From Serripes groenlandicus (taxonomy: Eukaryota; Mollusca; Bivalvia; Cardiida; Cardiidae): a DNA stretch of 64,000 nt. Shown here one piece after another: positions 48,516 to 60,315 of this stretch. Below the pieces are notes generated by a model that worked only from the letters and a program-made list of their open reading frames with translations, did not search any database and was not told where the DNA came from. The number at the start of each line of letters is the position of its first letter. Position 1 is the stretch's first letter. A program made the translations under genes and the position numbers. Location of the stretch: assembly GCA_031761405.1 (NCBI GenBank), contig JASEVX010000003.1, positions 148,276,555 to 148,340,554 of the forward strand. Reading direction: 5' to 3'.

Positions 48516-48976
48516 GCTGATCGTTCAGATAAAGATGTGACTTTCGGTCGGTCGGAGCAATGAAATACTGATAAGAAGAGAAATGTCTCAAATACTGACC
48601 TGGCTATAACAAAGTAAGACGGAAATGTAATCACCTCTTGAATATATGCCGTCTCTATAATAGTTTTCGCTTTTTTTATTGATCTATCCACAGAAGACTT
48701 TTTATAGCATTTCATGAAGTTTTCAACAAAATAAAATAAACAAATGGTATACAAGTTCAAGATCTCTATTACTGCAAAATATTGCAATAGTGTATAGTAT
48801 GTACATGTAGCTTTTTGGGAGCTTGCTTAGTTAGCCTCGTTCTGAGAAATACATACATATGCATGAGGCTATATTAAGAAGGGCCTATGGGAGAGCATAG
48901 CGCGTGCCCGTACAATGAACCAGGTGAGCATGTACATACGAACAGCCTCATCAGGGTATTCACTGTCCGTCTTCGT
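48516..48976. other. Non-coding stretch with half of an inverted repeat
   Basis: cttgcttagttagcctcgtt at 48824-48843 is the reverse complement of text at about 46626-46648. Confidence 0.4.
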
Positions 48977-49084
48977 ATATGAGCCGTTACACGAGAACAC
49001 CAACAGTATGGACTCTGCGTAATGTATCGAACCAAATCAGCCTGCACAGTCACAAGGAGACAGAGGTATCCAGTAATGATTCCT

Positions 49085-49120
<36 letters not shown>
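48977..49120. mobile_element. Truncated MITE-B copy ending in a G36 run
   Basis: Left end tatatgagccgttacacgag to taatgattcctg, then 36 consecutive G (49085-49120). Confidence 0.75.
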
Positions 49121-49121
<1 letters not shown>

Positions 49122-49396
49122 AGGGTAAATAACAAAAAGAACAACCTGCTGTAGAATCTGCCAGTCAGCATAACGCTATTTCTGTTGACAATTTCTGTTG
49201 CAAAAGTAACCAGTGACATTTTACAATGTTATCTGAAATCAATACTTCTTCACACATGCGAGCTTATTCTTGAGGAATGTAGGGACATCTCCAAAAGAAA
49301 TGAAAACCTATAGGAATAAGATAAATGAACAGCAGACATATGAGTTTTTGATTTGCAAAGATTTGTAGTGAATCAAAGTAAACCATAATGCGTTTT
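49121..49396. other. Non-coding stretch, nothing recognised
   Basis: No gene or repeat ends. Confidence 0.35.
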
Positions 49397-49677
49397 CAGG
49401 GGCGTAGCTGGACCTAAATGTGGTCTACGCACCATCCTAGGGGGGTCCGGGGGCCAGCTCCCCCGGGAAAAAAAATTCGTCTAAGGTGACTTCTGGCGTA
49501 TATTTAACAATATCTTAAAAGCCTACTTGAATTGTTCTGATTTGTCCGTGTTCACCCTTTCCCCCCTTAGGGTCCAGTTTTTATTGCATTTTTCGCATTT
49601 GTTTCATTTTTATTTTTGGAACTCTCAAGATATTTCTTACGCACGTGCGTACGTGCGTAAGCCTAGCTACGCGCCTG
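49397..49677. mobile_element. MITE-C relative without the MITE-B core
   Basis: Ends CAGGGGCGTAGCT and AGCTACGCGCCTG. The interior has cttacgcacgtgcgtacgtg and is unlike the other two copies. GTTTT on both flanks may be a target duplication. Confidence 0.65.
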
Positions 49678-49728
49678 GTTTTGTTATTGAACTAGTCGGT
49701 GAACACTATAACACTCTCAGTCCATCGT

Positions 49729-49945
49729 TCAACCGTTTCCAACATACAGACGCTTTCTGACGGCTCTGCAGCAGACGACTTTTGAAAACATTGTGACAAA
49801 AGGAGAAATTGCCTACAATGTTTCCAAATATATTCAATAACTGTTGTTGCATTCATATAGTGTTTTAATATGTTTTGCCTTGATGTGTTTAATGTCGTCT
49901 GCTGCAATGTGTTGTATGTGTTGTATGTGGCAAAGATAGGGTTAA
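49729..49945 (-). mobile_element. MITE-A copy
   Basis: Left end caaccgtttccaacataca and right end with a duplicated tgttgtatg before gggttaa; hairpin partly deleted. Confidence 0.75.
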
Positions 49946-50155
49946 TTGGAGACTTCCGCATGATACAGACAATTTAATAGGAATTGATTTTAGTTATGGA
50001 AAAAACAAACAGCGCATAACGACTGAGTTCTTATTTTCTATTAATGTTGCAGTTCCAAATGAAAACAAAAGAAATTACGCTGTTCATATGATCTTTTTAA
50101 GGCAAAATATTCTAAAAACAGTAAAATGTAAATTGTCAATTCATTCGATACAATC

Positions 50156-51105
50156 GTGAGTTTGTGTGCGTGCGTTTGTGTTCGTGCGTATGTGTGTTGT
50201 GTTCGTGCGTATGTGTGCGTGTGTGCGTGTGTTTGTGTTCGTGCGTATGTGTGTTGTGTTCGTGCGTATGTGTGGGTGCGTTTGTGTTCGTGTGTTTGTG
50301 TTCGTTCGTTTGTGTGTTGTGTTCGTGCGTTTGTGTGCGTGCGTCTGTGTTCGTGCGTTTGTGTTCGTGCGTATGTATGTGTGCGTTTGTGTTCGTGCGT
50401 ATGTATGCGTGCGTTTGTGTTCGTGCGTATGTATGCTTGCGTTTGTGTTCGTGCGTCTGTGTTCGTGCGTATGTGTGTTGTGTTCGTGTTCGTGCGTTTG
50501 TGTGCGTTCGTATGTGTGTTGTGTTCGTGCGTATGTGTGCGTGTGTTTGTGTTCGTGCGTATGTGTGCGTGCGTTTGTGTTCGTGCGTGGATTTGTGTTG
50601 TGTTCGTGCGTATGTGTGTTGTGTTCGTGCGTATGTGTGCGTGTGTTTGTGTTCGTGCGTATGTGTGCGTGTGTTTGTGTTCGTGCGTATGTGTGCGTGC
50701 GTTTGTGTTCGTGCGTATGTGTGTTGTGTTCGTGCGTATGTGTGCGTGCGTTTGTATTCGTGCGTTTATGTTCGTGCGTATGTGTGCGTGCGATTGTGTT
50801 CGTGCGTTTATGTTCGTGCGTTTGTGTTCGTGCGTATGTGTGTTGTGTTCGTGCGTATGTGTGCGTGCGTTTGTGTTCGTGCGTTTGTGTTCGTGCGTTT
50901 GTGTTCGTGCGTATGTATGCGTGCGTTTGTGTTCGTGCGTCTGTGTTCGTGCGTATGTGTGCGTGCGTTTGTGTTCGTGCGTATGTGTGCGTGCGTATGT
51001 GTGTTGTGTTCGTGCGTATGTGTTCGTGCGTATGTGTGCGTGTGTTTGTGTTCGTGCGTATGTGTTCGTGTGTTTGTGTTCGTGCGTGGATGTGTGTTGT
51101 GTGCT
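50156..51105. repeat. GT-rich tandem block (gtgcgtatgtgtgcgtgcgt type)
   Basis: About 950 bp built from gtgcgt, atgtgt, ttgtgttc words in shuffled order, nearly free of A on the + strand. Three + frames stay open, so the C/V/R-rich ORFs are compositional. Confidence 0.9.
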
Positions 51106-51700
51106 TAAATGTGTTTTATCTGATTATAACTATCGATGTTATACAAGTTATTAATATTAGTATATGTTCTCTTTTGTTCAATAGAAGTCACATTATTGCA
51201 GGATAAATTTCCGACCCTGGCATATCAAAGGTTATGTTTTATTCTGCTACTCAATGTTCAAGGTTTACCTCTAGCAAAAGTAGTATGTGAAAATTCAATT
51301 ATATTGAAAATAATATAAATTGAACAGGAACACATCTGACCCACTGCTCTTTCACATGATTATTTGGTTTATCATTTCCCATATACGAGGGGAATTCTGA
51401 TGCATCTGAGGCAGACGGGCTTTGAAAACATTGTGGTTAAATGAGAAATTGCTCATTAGTAACTTCTTCTTTCACCACGCGTTTACAATTATATTCAATA
51501 ACTTAAGGTGTACTTTCATTTTAATGAGATATATACCAGCTTTTGCACAGATACTTTTAAAGTGTTTTGCTGAAAATTCAAAGTTTGTGGGGAAGAGAAC
51601 GATTACTTTGAAAACATTGTGGCCAAAATTGGGAATTGCTGATAGTCTCCTTTTGCCACATTGTTTTTTACAACTCTATTCAATAATTCAAATAATGCTT
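51106..51700. other. Non-coding stretch with MITE-A remnants
   Basis: cagacgggctttgaaaacat at about 51412 and cattgtggccaaaattggga at about 51617 are decayed MITE-A pieces. Nothing else was recognised. Confidence 0.45.
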
Positions 51701-51702
51701 TC

Positions 51703-51898
51703 ACAGAGGTCCAGATAAGGAGGGGGTATTCAGCTCTTTTCCCACAATTTCTCTCGTATTATTAAAAACAAACCTATGTTGTTGGTACTCAAGAGAATCG
51801 TCTCACTGAGACGATTCTTTTGAGTACCCACAACATAGAGTTAGAGGGTCAAATGAGGATATCAGATCATGCAAAACGCCCCCTTATCTAGAGCTCTG
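51703..51898. mobile_element. MITE-D copy
   Basis: Ends cagaggtccagataagg and ccttatctagagctctg. The central hairpin at about 51774-51838 (arms with ggtactcaagagaatcgtct / agacgattcttttgagtacc) has two or three mismatches. Confidence 0.8.
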
Positions 51899-51986
51899 CT
51901 TTCATTTATTGAGATTGTCCAACCCTGTTGCCCAGATTGCCTGCAAAGTACTCTTCTACATGTTGATATACGTAAGTGTGAAAGTG

Positions 51987-52217
51987 TTAACCCTTTCCCC
52001 TCATATAGACGCTTTCTGGCGCCTCTGCAGCAGACGGCTTTTTGAAAACATAGTGACAAAAGAAGAAATTGCTCAGAACGAGCAATTTCTCCTTTTGCCA
52101 CAATGTTTTCTACTTTTAGTCATAGGTTATCCATTCAGTTATAGAGATTTTCAATTTTTTGACAAAATATGTTTAAAGTCGTCTGCTGCAGAATTGTCGT
52201 TTGAGGGAAAGTGTTAC
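51987..52217 (-). mobile_element. MITE-A copy, about 120 bp upstream of the SLC17 start codon
   Basis: Starts ttaaccctttcccctcatat; full hairpin; ends gagggaaagtgtta. Confidence 0.85.
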
Positions 52218-52300
52218 TATTCAATAAGGCTCAAGATTACCACTCTGTACACGTTACCCGATTACTGGTGCTTAACTATCCATCTTTCCCTATTTTTCAG

Positions 52301-52332
52301 ATAGTTATTATTTAATTACAAAGAGCTAAGTC
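52301..52332 (+). other. Probable 5' UTR part of the SLC17 exon
   Basis: A clear acceptor (tctttccctatttttcag, ending 52300) precedes the ATG by 32 bases, so at least one upstream non-coding exon is expected. Confidence 0.5.
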
Positions 52333-52720
52333 ATGTCGTCACCTCCACCCAAACCAAGTGCACTAGTGATGGGATCGTCACCACCATTAAAACCAAGCCC
52401 TTTGGTGGGCGGGACATCACCACCAAACAAGTCAAGTCCTCTCTTCACAGGGGTGTCACCTGGGTCCAGGGGACTCGCTAAGTCCCCGGGCGACGGACCA
52501 ACAAAACCAAAAAAGGAAACACAATTAGCAAAACTACAACGTCAAGCAAGCACTGATGCTCCGACAGGACTTCGATCTGTAGGCAGTACAACGAGTTTTA
52601 GAGGGAGGGCAGACTCGACTTCCAGTGGTATGCGTAGACCCAGTTTGAGTTTGGGACATTCCAACAGTATTCCGTTCCACCTTGATGTCCCTACAGCAGA
52701 CGAAATTGATCTCGATCAAG
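52333..52720 (+). CDS. SLC17-family (sialin-like) transporter, N-terminal cytoplasmic exon
   Basis: Encodes residues 1-129 plus one base, and ends at a GTATGC donor (52721). The N-terminus is a proline/serine-rich, probably disordered cytoplasmic domain. It begins with three 13-residue repeats: SSPPPKPSALVMG, SSPPLKPSPLVGG and TSPPNKSSPLFTG. Basic Ser sites follow (RQAST, GRADS, RRPSLS; the last fits the PKA consensus). The exon ends DVPTADEIDLDQ. It joins exon 2 in phase 1 (G+TT, Val130), giving EIDLDQVPWW before the first membrane helix. Known SLC17 members have short cytoplasmic N-termini, so about 130 residues is long for the family. The link to exon 2 rests on phase, order and spacing, not on homology of this domain. 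Confidence 0.7.
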
Positions 52721-53018
52721 GTATGCATGCATTATTTGTTGTTTATGTGAGTCATTGGGCACACACACACAAAATCGTTTACATAATGAAACGATCGAAC
52801 TATCGATTTGAACATCTGGAGTATGTGAGATATACATGTACAATGTATGTCAGAAGCTTCCTTGATGCTTTGTTGGCTTGTTAGCGAACATTTTGGATCC
52901 AGATCAGACTGTGGTCGTGCACGGAGTAATCTTAATCTACGCTGGTCGCCAATAAGGTTTGGTTGGATATTTCCTGTAGCGCTGTTTATATATATACTAA
53001 TAAATTGTGTTTTATGTT

Positions 53019-53220
53019 TTAACCTTTTCCGACATATAACAAGTCTGCAGCAGACAACTTCGAAAACATGTATGTAAAACTATTGACAATTTCCAAAAAT
53101 GAAATTTCAATTAACAATGTGGCAAAAGGAAAAATTGCTTATCATGAGCAAATTCTTCTCGTCCACAATAATTTCAAAACTCGTCTGCCTCAAATATGTC
53201 TGCATGTGGGACAAGGTTAA
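53019..53220 (+). mobile_element. MITE-A copy
   Basis: TTAA at both ends (53019-53022, 53217-53220). Confidence 0.75.
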
Positions 53221-53414
53221 AGTTAGGATTTGCCCTGTTGCATTTTACATATAACTTCTACGTTCATACATTTAATTGACGGAGGGGATTTATTGTTTAA
53301 ATTATATTATCATTGTGTGTAATCGGTGTATATACATGGACTCGTATTTAATGAGTGAATATATCACTGTAAGTAACATTAAATGTATATGAAAGTAAAA
53401 ATACAGTTATTGAA

Positions 53415-53578
53415 ACATTGTGACAAAAGAAGAAATGGCCTCATGATGAGCATTTTCTACATTCGTCACAATTCTTTCAATTGTCTGGATCTGTTACATT
53501 TTCATTCGTACAGATTCTCAATATTTTAAATAGATGTTTTCAAAGACGCCGGATACAGATTTGTTGAAACGAGTTAAC
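53415..53578 (-). mobile_element. MITE-A fragment
   Basis: Hairpin cattgtgacaaaagaagaaa / catttttctac-type remnant and a right end gagttaa that is also the left TTAA of the next copy. Confidence 0.55.
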
Positions 53579-53791
53579 CCTTTCCCTCATACAACAAGTA
53601 TGCAGCAGACGACTTTGAACATATTTTGTCAAAAAATGGAAAATCTCTTTAATTGAATGGAAAAAGTGGAAAACATTGTGGCAAAAGGAGAAATTGCACG
53701 TTTTGTGCAATTTCTTCTTTTGTCACTATGTTTTCAAAAAGCCGTCTTCTGCAGAGGCGTCAGAAAGCGTCTATATGAGGGAAAGGGTTAA
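53574..53791 (+). mobile_element. MITE-A copy, well preserved
   Basis: TTAA 53574-53577 and 53788-53791. Abuts the older fragment, so it probably inserted at that element's terminal TTAA. Confidence 0.85.
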
Positions 53792-54259
53792 AGTAAGGAT
53801 TGGCATCGTTCCAAATGGAATTAAAATTGTCCGAACAAACGTCTCCATTAACACCTATCTTGATCAAAGATTGATAACTGACCAAATATATGTGTTATCT
53901 ACTAAAGTCATATCAGGGACGTAGATACGTCCCTGGTCATATTGATCAATTTTTCGTCTACATTTTTCTTAATTCCCAATTAGTTAATTTTAAGTTAACC
54001 TTGTTAATTCTTTACCTATATAACCAAAACGTTTTATTAACTTTGGAATGCATCGTTTGGACTAATAATTGACGTTCTGGTTGTTTTTAAGAGGAAACTG
54101 GTATGTTATATTGTTATTCTTTACTAACCTCACACTCATCCACTCATTGTGCATATCATTGCGACGGACGAATAATTTCTAACATTTCTATTTTAAGACA
54201 TTGCATGTAAATTGGGATAAATACTGACTCGTCGCATCCTTCACCGTCCGTCCTCGTGC

Positions 54260-54490
54260 ATAAAGCCTTTCCCACATACAGCAAATCTGCAGCAGAAGAC
54301 TTTAAAAACATGGTGACAAAAACCTGAAAAATCTCCATAAAACATAGCTTAATTGTTAAAAAAATAAATGAAATCATTGTAGCCAAAGGGGAAATTGCTC
54401 ATCATGGGCAATCTTACCTTTGGCCACAATGTTTTCAAAAGTCGTCTGCTGCTATTGCGTCAAAATGCGTCTGCAGGTGGGAAAAGGTTA
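54260..54490 (+). mobile_element. MITE-A copy
   Basis: agcctttcccacatacagca to gcaggtgggaaaaggtta. Confidence 0.8.
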
Positions 54491-54525
54491 TCTATGCAGA
54501 GACCTAAACGTGGTAAACGACTCAA

Positions 54526-54755
54526 TTAACCACTTTCCAACTTACACCAATTCTGCAACAGACGACTTTGCAAATAAATATGTAAATACATAGAATACCC
54601 CAATAAATGCGAGTTGAACAATTTAAAACAGTTGTAGACATTATAGCAAAAGGGTAAATTGTTCAAACTAAGCCATTTCTACTTTTGCCACAATATTTTC
54701 ATAATTCATCTGCAGCAGAGACGCCAGAAAGCGTCTGTATGGGGGAAATGGTTAT
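54526..54755 (+). mobile_element. MITE-A copy, diverged
   Basis: ttaaccactttccaacttac to gtatgggggaaatggtta. Confidence 0.7.
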
Positions 54756-54973
54756 ATAACTATAGGAGTGGGTACTCAAAATAACTGCTCTACAGAGAAC
54801 ATTCGTAAATGCACCCATCGCATTGAGTTAGTAGGTCTCATGCGGATTTAGACTTGTTTCTAGATCCAAGCCTGTTGATTTAACTTACAAAACACTAGAT
54901 TCAATGGTCAACCATGTTCATCTGATCGAACAGAAACAATTCATATCCCAGTTTTATCCCAGTTTGCTTAATG

Positions 54974-55160
54974 CGTTAATCCTTCCACACATACAACACA
55001 TTAGCAGCAAACGACTTTGAACAGATATCTATAAATGGAAGTATACTTGTCGAATAAAGTTGAAAACAGTGTGGCAAAAACACCTTGATCAGTATGATCA
55101 ATATCTTATTTTGCAAAATGTTTTTAAACGTCTTATGCTGATGAATAGACTGGTAGATGA
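54974..55160 (+). mobile_element. MITE-A copy, degenerate
   Basis: ttaatccttccacacataca and gcagcaaacgactttgaaca; the right end is lost. Confidence 0.55.
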
Positions 55161-55594
55161 CATATACGCCTTTGAACATATTTGATCTCTTTCATTCTAT
55201 CATACTAACCTCGAATTATTTCTGCTTGTGTTTAATATGGTCGTAGAGACCAAAGGATACAGAATAGCTTGATATAAATCCTTCAAATATTAATTTCATC
55301 CAATATGTAACTTGTTCATGCCAACTGGTACAACAGCGAGCAGGGTCTTTATGGTGGCTTCCCTCCTTGTTATTCAGAGTTGTTCGGTGGTATCAGTACA
55401 TACTGACCAGCAGTGCAAGTAACCGAGGTTACCGCCGTGGTATGACTGTATACTGTTAAAAGTGGCATAAAACATGGTGTCGAAAGGTTTATGACTTGAC
55501 TGAAATCTTATGAATGATATTAAACTATAATTTAAAGGAAGAATCAAAGTTATACAACAACATAATTAATTCGAACAAAATGAAAGCAGTATTA

Positions 55595-55975
55595 TTAACT
55601 CTTGCAGCGCCGAATTCCCTTAAATAGAATATTCCTTGTTAAAAAACGGGCGACTCTATTTTTAATGAGATAAGAATTTTCGAATATTTTAGTTACTAAA
55701 AGACAAACGGTGATGATTTCAGGTGCGACAGCTCGTTACGAGGTTGGAGTGTTTACAAAAACCTCAATTATGCTATCGGCTCTGAAAGAGCCGAATTCCC
55801 TTAAATAGAATATTCCTTGTTAAAAAACGGGCGACTCTATTTTTAATGAGATAAGAATTTTCGAATATTTTAGTTACTAAAAGACAAACGGTGATGATTT
55901 CAGGTGCGACAGCTCGTTACGAGGTTGGAGTGTTTACAAAAACCTCAATTATGCTATCGGCTCTGAAAGAGTTAA
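55595..55975. mobile_element. MITE-E: TTAA-flanked element as a tandem dimer
   Basis: Begins TTAACTCTTGCAGCGCCGA and ends with the near-exact inverse (tcggctctgaaagagttaa). Between them a 181-bp unit occurs twice head to tail (55609-55789, 55790-55970), apparently identical by eye. Confidence 0.8.
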
Positions 55976-56848
55976 TAAGAATCTTGAAATAAATAATTAT
56001 ATAAATCATAACGAATCCACAGCAGAGGACTGCGAAAACATCTAACAAACGTGTCTGCTATAAATGAAAGAATGATTATGGAATTGAAAACAAAAGAAGA
56101 AAGTGCCTTTGATGTTGCAATATATGTCCGTCCAAAGGGATTAAACGCGATTCTTGGTAAGACATAGCATCACGAAATCAACAGTCATTTAATGAAAATA
56201 ATAACATCTTGCTGTGTTTGTTCTTCAAGAGGATGATGGTATGTTTAGCACAGTATTCACTTCCCGTTTTAATACAAGCATGTCTCTCTATTTTGCATTA
56301 ATCGGATGATCTCGGCTAAATACGTTTTTATTCTCAGTTTGATCAATAGTATTGTTCGATGTGTTCAATAATGTAAGGCGAATAATTTCTCGGGTATTTC
56401 ACACTGTCCGAAGCCGCCCGCATGATTTCCTTATTTCGGTGTGGATTCGTACCAGTCATTTGATTTTCAAAAAGTAGTTCTAAATAGCGGATGAATATTC
56501 CGGAGGTCTAATTCCGTATATAGCCGAGCGTGATCCGAGTGGCTTTACACGTCCATCGTCAAGGTGACAGATCGTCCATAGAAAACACTGCGTTCAGTCA
56601 AATTGTATTGTAAACGAATCAAACCACAGCTTCTAAAAGTTTGATGGAATTGAATGCATTGATATAACTGATCGCGAGCTTACTGCTGACCCGCGTCTGA
56701 CGATTTAGGGTAGAATTGCACTTGCGAACAGTGAAGACTCAGGTGAGCGCAAATGCCCACTAGATCCTCCACTGTACGTCTTCGTGTAACACATTCCAAC
56801 AAGTTTATGTTACAGGGGACAAAAACTACTACAAGTATGTAGCCTCCT

Positions 56849-57042
56849 CAGAGCTCTAGATAAGGGGCATTTTTTAAATTCTAAAATGCTTATTTGACTT
56901 ATAAACCCTATGTTGTGGGTACTCAAAAGAATCGTCTCAGTGAGACGATTCTTTTGAGTACCCACAACATAGGATTTGGTTGAGTTATAAGAGAAATACT
57001 GTTGGGAAAATACCTGTTCGCTCCCTCTTATCTAGTCCGCTG
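56849..57042. mobile_element. MITE-D copy with a perfect central hairpin and target duplication
   Basis: Ends cagagctctagataagg and ccctcttatctagtccgctg, flanked by direct repeat GCCTCCT (56842-56848, 57043-57049). The centre at 56907-56973 is a perfect palindrome, 33 bases each side of one G. Confidence 0.85.
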
Positions 57043-57838
57043 GCCTCCTGTAGATAAACAACAATGTGATGCCAAACCGGAAAGACAATAAACGTCAGAC
57101 GCGATTTATTACTGAACGCGCAGCCATTGCTTATTTACTACATTTCATCTTTTTTCTTAAAAGTTCGCATCCTGCACTTTCCTGACATTTTCATACAAAA
57201 TACGTGTAGATTATAATGCTTAATCGCGACAAGTAGGCAAACAAGACAACATTTCAGTTTATATAATTATTTAAAATTTATTTTTATTAAAATAAACTGG
57301 TAAATGAGTGTACATGTACATTGCCAGAGATTGAATGCAGTGAGTGATATTCTCGTTATTTGAAACTGTAGATAAAATCTAAAAATAACTCTAGACGTCA
57401 AATATGACACTTCTATGGACTCTCGTATTGGTTTTTTTTATCACAATCCCTATCTATACCAAAGTATCTATTTTATTTATGACACATGATTTACAGCGAA
57501 TGATCTACATGTATTTGCTTATTCATTGATGGTGTAATATATTGAGTAACATCGAGACAAAGACCGACAACTTTCGAACTCTGAGTACGTTATTTGTGTT
57601 CAGAAATGATCTCTGTATTCAAAACTTGATTTCTGACTGGTCAATTCCACAGTTCTTTTGGATTGACCTATCAGATATTGTTTGCACATACTCTGAGCAT
57701 AGAGAATAACTATACAGTTTGGGAATCACGTCTTATTCATTATTGGTTTATCATGAAAGTCCTTCATTGCATAACTAACACAAGTGCTTGTTTATCTTGT
57801 AGCTACAAATAGTTTTGATTTTATCCCTTTAGATACCC

Positions 57839-58137
57839 ATTAACCTATTCCCTCATACAATCACTCTGCACACTGAGGCATAAGAATGGAAGATCTCTAT
57901 CACTAACATTATGATCATTAGTCTGCTGCAGATTCGTCAGAAACATTTTCCCAAATGCGGACTCATCTGTGACAGACGACTTTTGGAAACGTTGCCAATG
58001 ATGAGCTATTTCTCCTTTTGCGAAAATGTTTTCAACTGTATTCAATTGTCATATTGTTATATATATGCATTTTACATTTTTGCCTAGATGTTTTTAAAGT
58101 CACCTTCTGAAGGTTTGTTGTATTATGGAAATGGTTA
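57839..58137. mobile_element. Two fused MITE-A remnants
   Basis: A forward left end (ttaacctattccctcatac) and right arm (gtctgctgcagattcgtcag) run into a reverse copy that ends ggaaatggttaa. Confidence 0.55.
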
Positions 58138-58149
58138 AAAACCGTTTAT

Positions 58150-58260
58150 GATATCAAACCCTTGGTTGTGGTACGCACAAGAATATTTTCAGTTTGTTAA
58201 TTCTTTTGAGTACCTAAACCATATAGTTTGGTTGAGATAAATTAGAACGTGTTTGGAATG
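58150..58260. mobile_element. MITE-D copy, decayed
   Basis: Only the hairpin zone is visible (ggttgtggtacgcacaagaa / ttcttttgagtacctaaacc). Confidence 0.5.
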
Positions 58261-58301
58261 ACCGGTTTACACTTTTATCTAGGCCTTTATTAACCCCAGT
58301 A

Positions 58302-58496
58302 CAGAGCTATAGATAAGGGGCATTTTAATGTTCTGAAATACTTATTTGATACTCAAAGCCTATGTTGTGGGTACTCTAAAGAATCGTCTAAGTGAGACGA
58401 TTATTTTGAGTACCCACAACATAGGATTTGGTTTAGTAATAAAATAGATTTTGTGGGGAAAAAGGACCTGTTCACTCCCTCTTATCTAGTCCTCTG
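58302..58496. mobile_element. MITE-D copy
   Basis: Ends cagagctatagataagg and ctcttatctagtcctctg. The central hairpin has a few mismatches. Confidence 0.8.
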
Positions 58497-60315
58497 CCCA
58501 TCTACATAATATTAACACCATAACCCCGTTCACTTTTTAAACTATTTAAATTAATATTCTATATACACAGTGGGATATTACAGAATTAGTTTTCACGTGA
58601 TTGGTTTGGTAAATAACCCGTGTATGTAAATAACGATGAACTCCCGGTGAGAGTGCTGTTTATAAAGATGAAATAACTTAAACAGAAGCTTTCATTGACG
58701 CTGCGTGGAACCGCGGCGTCAGTATGGGATAGGTTTTAATTTTGTACCATGGGGTTGACGTAATCGAAAAGGGAGCAACCAACATTATTATTGTTATATG
58801 TTTGAAAAAATATACATATAAATAACTACATTGTATAAAATGATTTAGGAAACAGCAAGATACAAAATACGTATGTCTTCTACCGTTATAACAAAATTTA
58901 ATAGACACATTTAATGGGTATTTAATAACTTTCCCCCAACTTCCTAGGCTACGCTTTTTTATAGTTTGGTTTACAACCCGATTCATCAAAGCTCAGATAA
59001 AAGTTTCTGGCGATGTTTTTGCCTATTTACAATATTGAGATTTTTAAATAAATGGGTAATCTTTAAAAAAATCAATAATTATTAATTTTAATTACTAGAT
59101 ATTACAGTATAATTCTAGAAACTGTAAACACAACGTTAACCCAACTATGCAATAGGCATGGCCGTAACGTGACCCATTCTATTATTTGTAAATGCAACAT
59201 GTCATCGCTCGGCGATTTTGGTCATTATTTTTTAATAGACGACAAGGTGTCATCGGTTCCGATAGAGTAATTAAGTTGTCTCTGCTACCTTCCGTTATGA
59301 ATACTTCTCTGTTTTCACGAATTCATCCGATTTCTAAAATTCATTGGATTTGTACCCAGTTTTTCATGTTTCGTTCGAGATGAACGATTCGTACCAACTG
59401 GTTTTCGCTCTTTGCTATTGGGGTGTTTAATTTCCAGTTTTCTACTGGCATGTTCAAAACGATTAAAGTGACATTACAAACAAACAAAACAGATTTAATA
59501 ATTCTTGCTATATTTTGACTATACATGTGAACTTTCATAATGCTCAATCTTGATCATAAATATCTTCTTTTTTTTTTAAATTACTTCGTATGTTTATATA
59601 CTCCCGTTTTTGCTATCATACTTCTGCTACACTGGAAGGAGAATAGACTCCCCCTCTTCTTCCAAAGCTTGTGTCACACTTAACTTATAACTAGAGGCAA
59701 TAAAGTTTGCTCTTTGTAACCTTTTTATATAGACTATGGAAGCCAGGTGAGCAATATAGGCACATCTTGGCATTCTTGTTTAAAATAACATTTGGCCTTC
59801 TTGTTCGAAATATTTACATCCTGCCCGTTTGCACAGGCTATTTAGATGTACTGAACTGCATCTGCTTTCTTTAAGTCATGCTTTAAAATCATGCTTTGCA
59901 TTAAAATTCGTCTTATTTTAATTTGACCAGTTTCAAAAGGTTGCTTAACAACAACCCTTTCCCTTTTGGTCGAGTATGCATAAATAAAAATGTGTTATGT
60001 CATAAAAACGAAAGGTTACACATTTTGACCATTGATATTCGGCAGAGTATTTATATCAGATTTTACTTATTTCATTATTTACGGTCATTTGGCACTGTGT
60101 TGCAAATTGAAATGCTAGGAAACTCTGGATAGAAATGGTTGGTAATTGAACTGGACAATAACTGAAATTGTGCAATGCAAGAAAACGTGTTTGCTTCTTT
60201 AAATATTGTATCCAGTATATTTTTGATATGCTATTGTTATGCAACTTGTCTTCTGTTCACCTTATTCCCCAACATGTTTTATAAAAATTAAGAATTTTAG
60301 TCACTAGATAATGAA

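Noticed and set aside
50156..51206. Three overlapping Cys/Val/Arg-rich frames of 314-346 codons
   Set aside because: All three + frames are open, so this is low-complexity composition, not selection.
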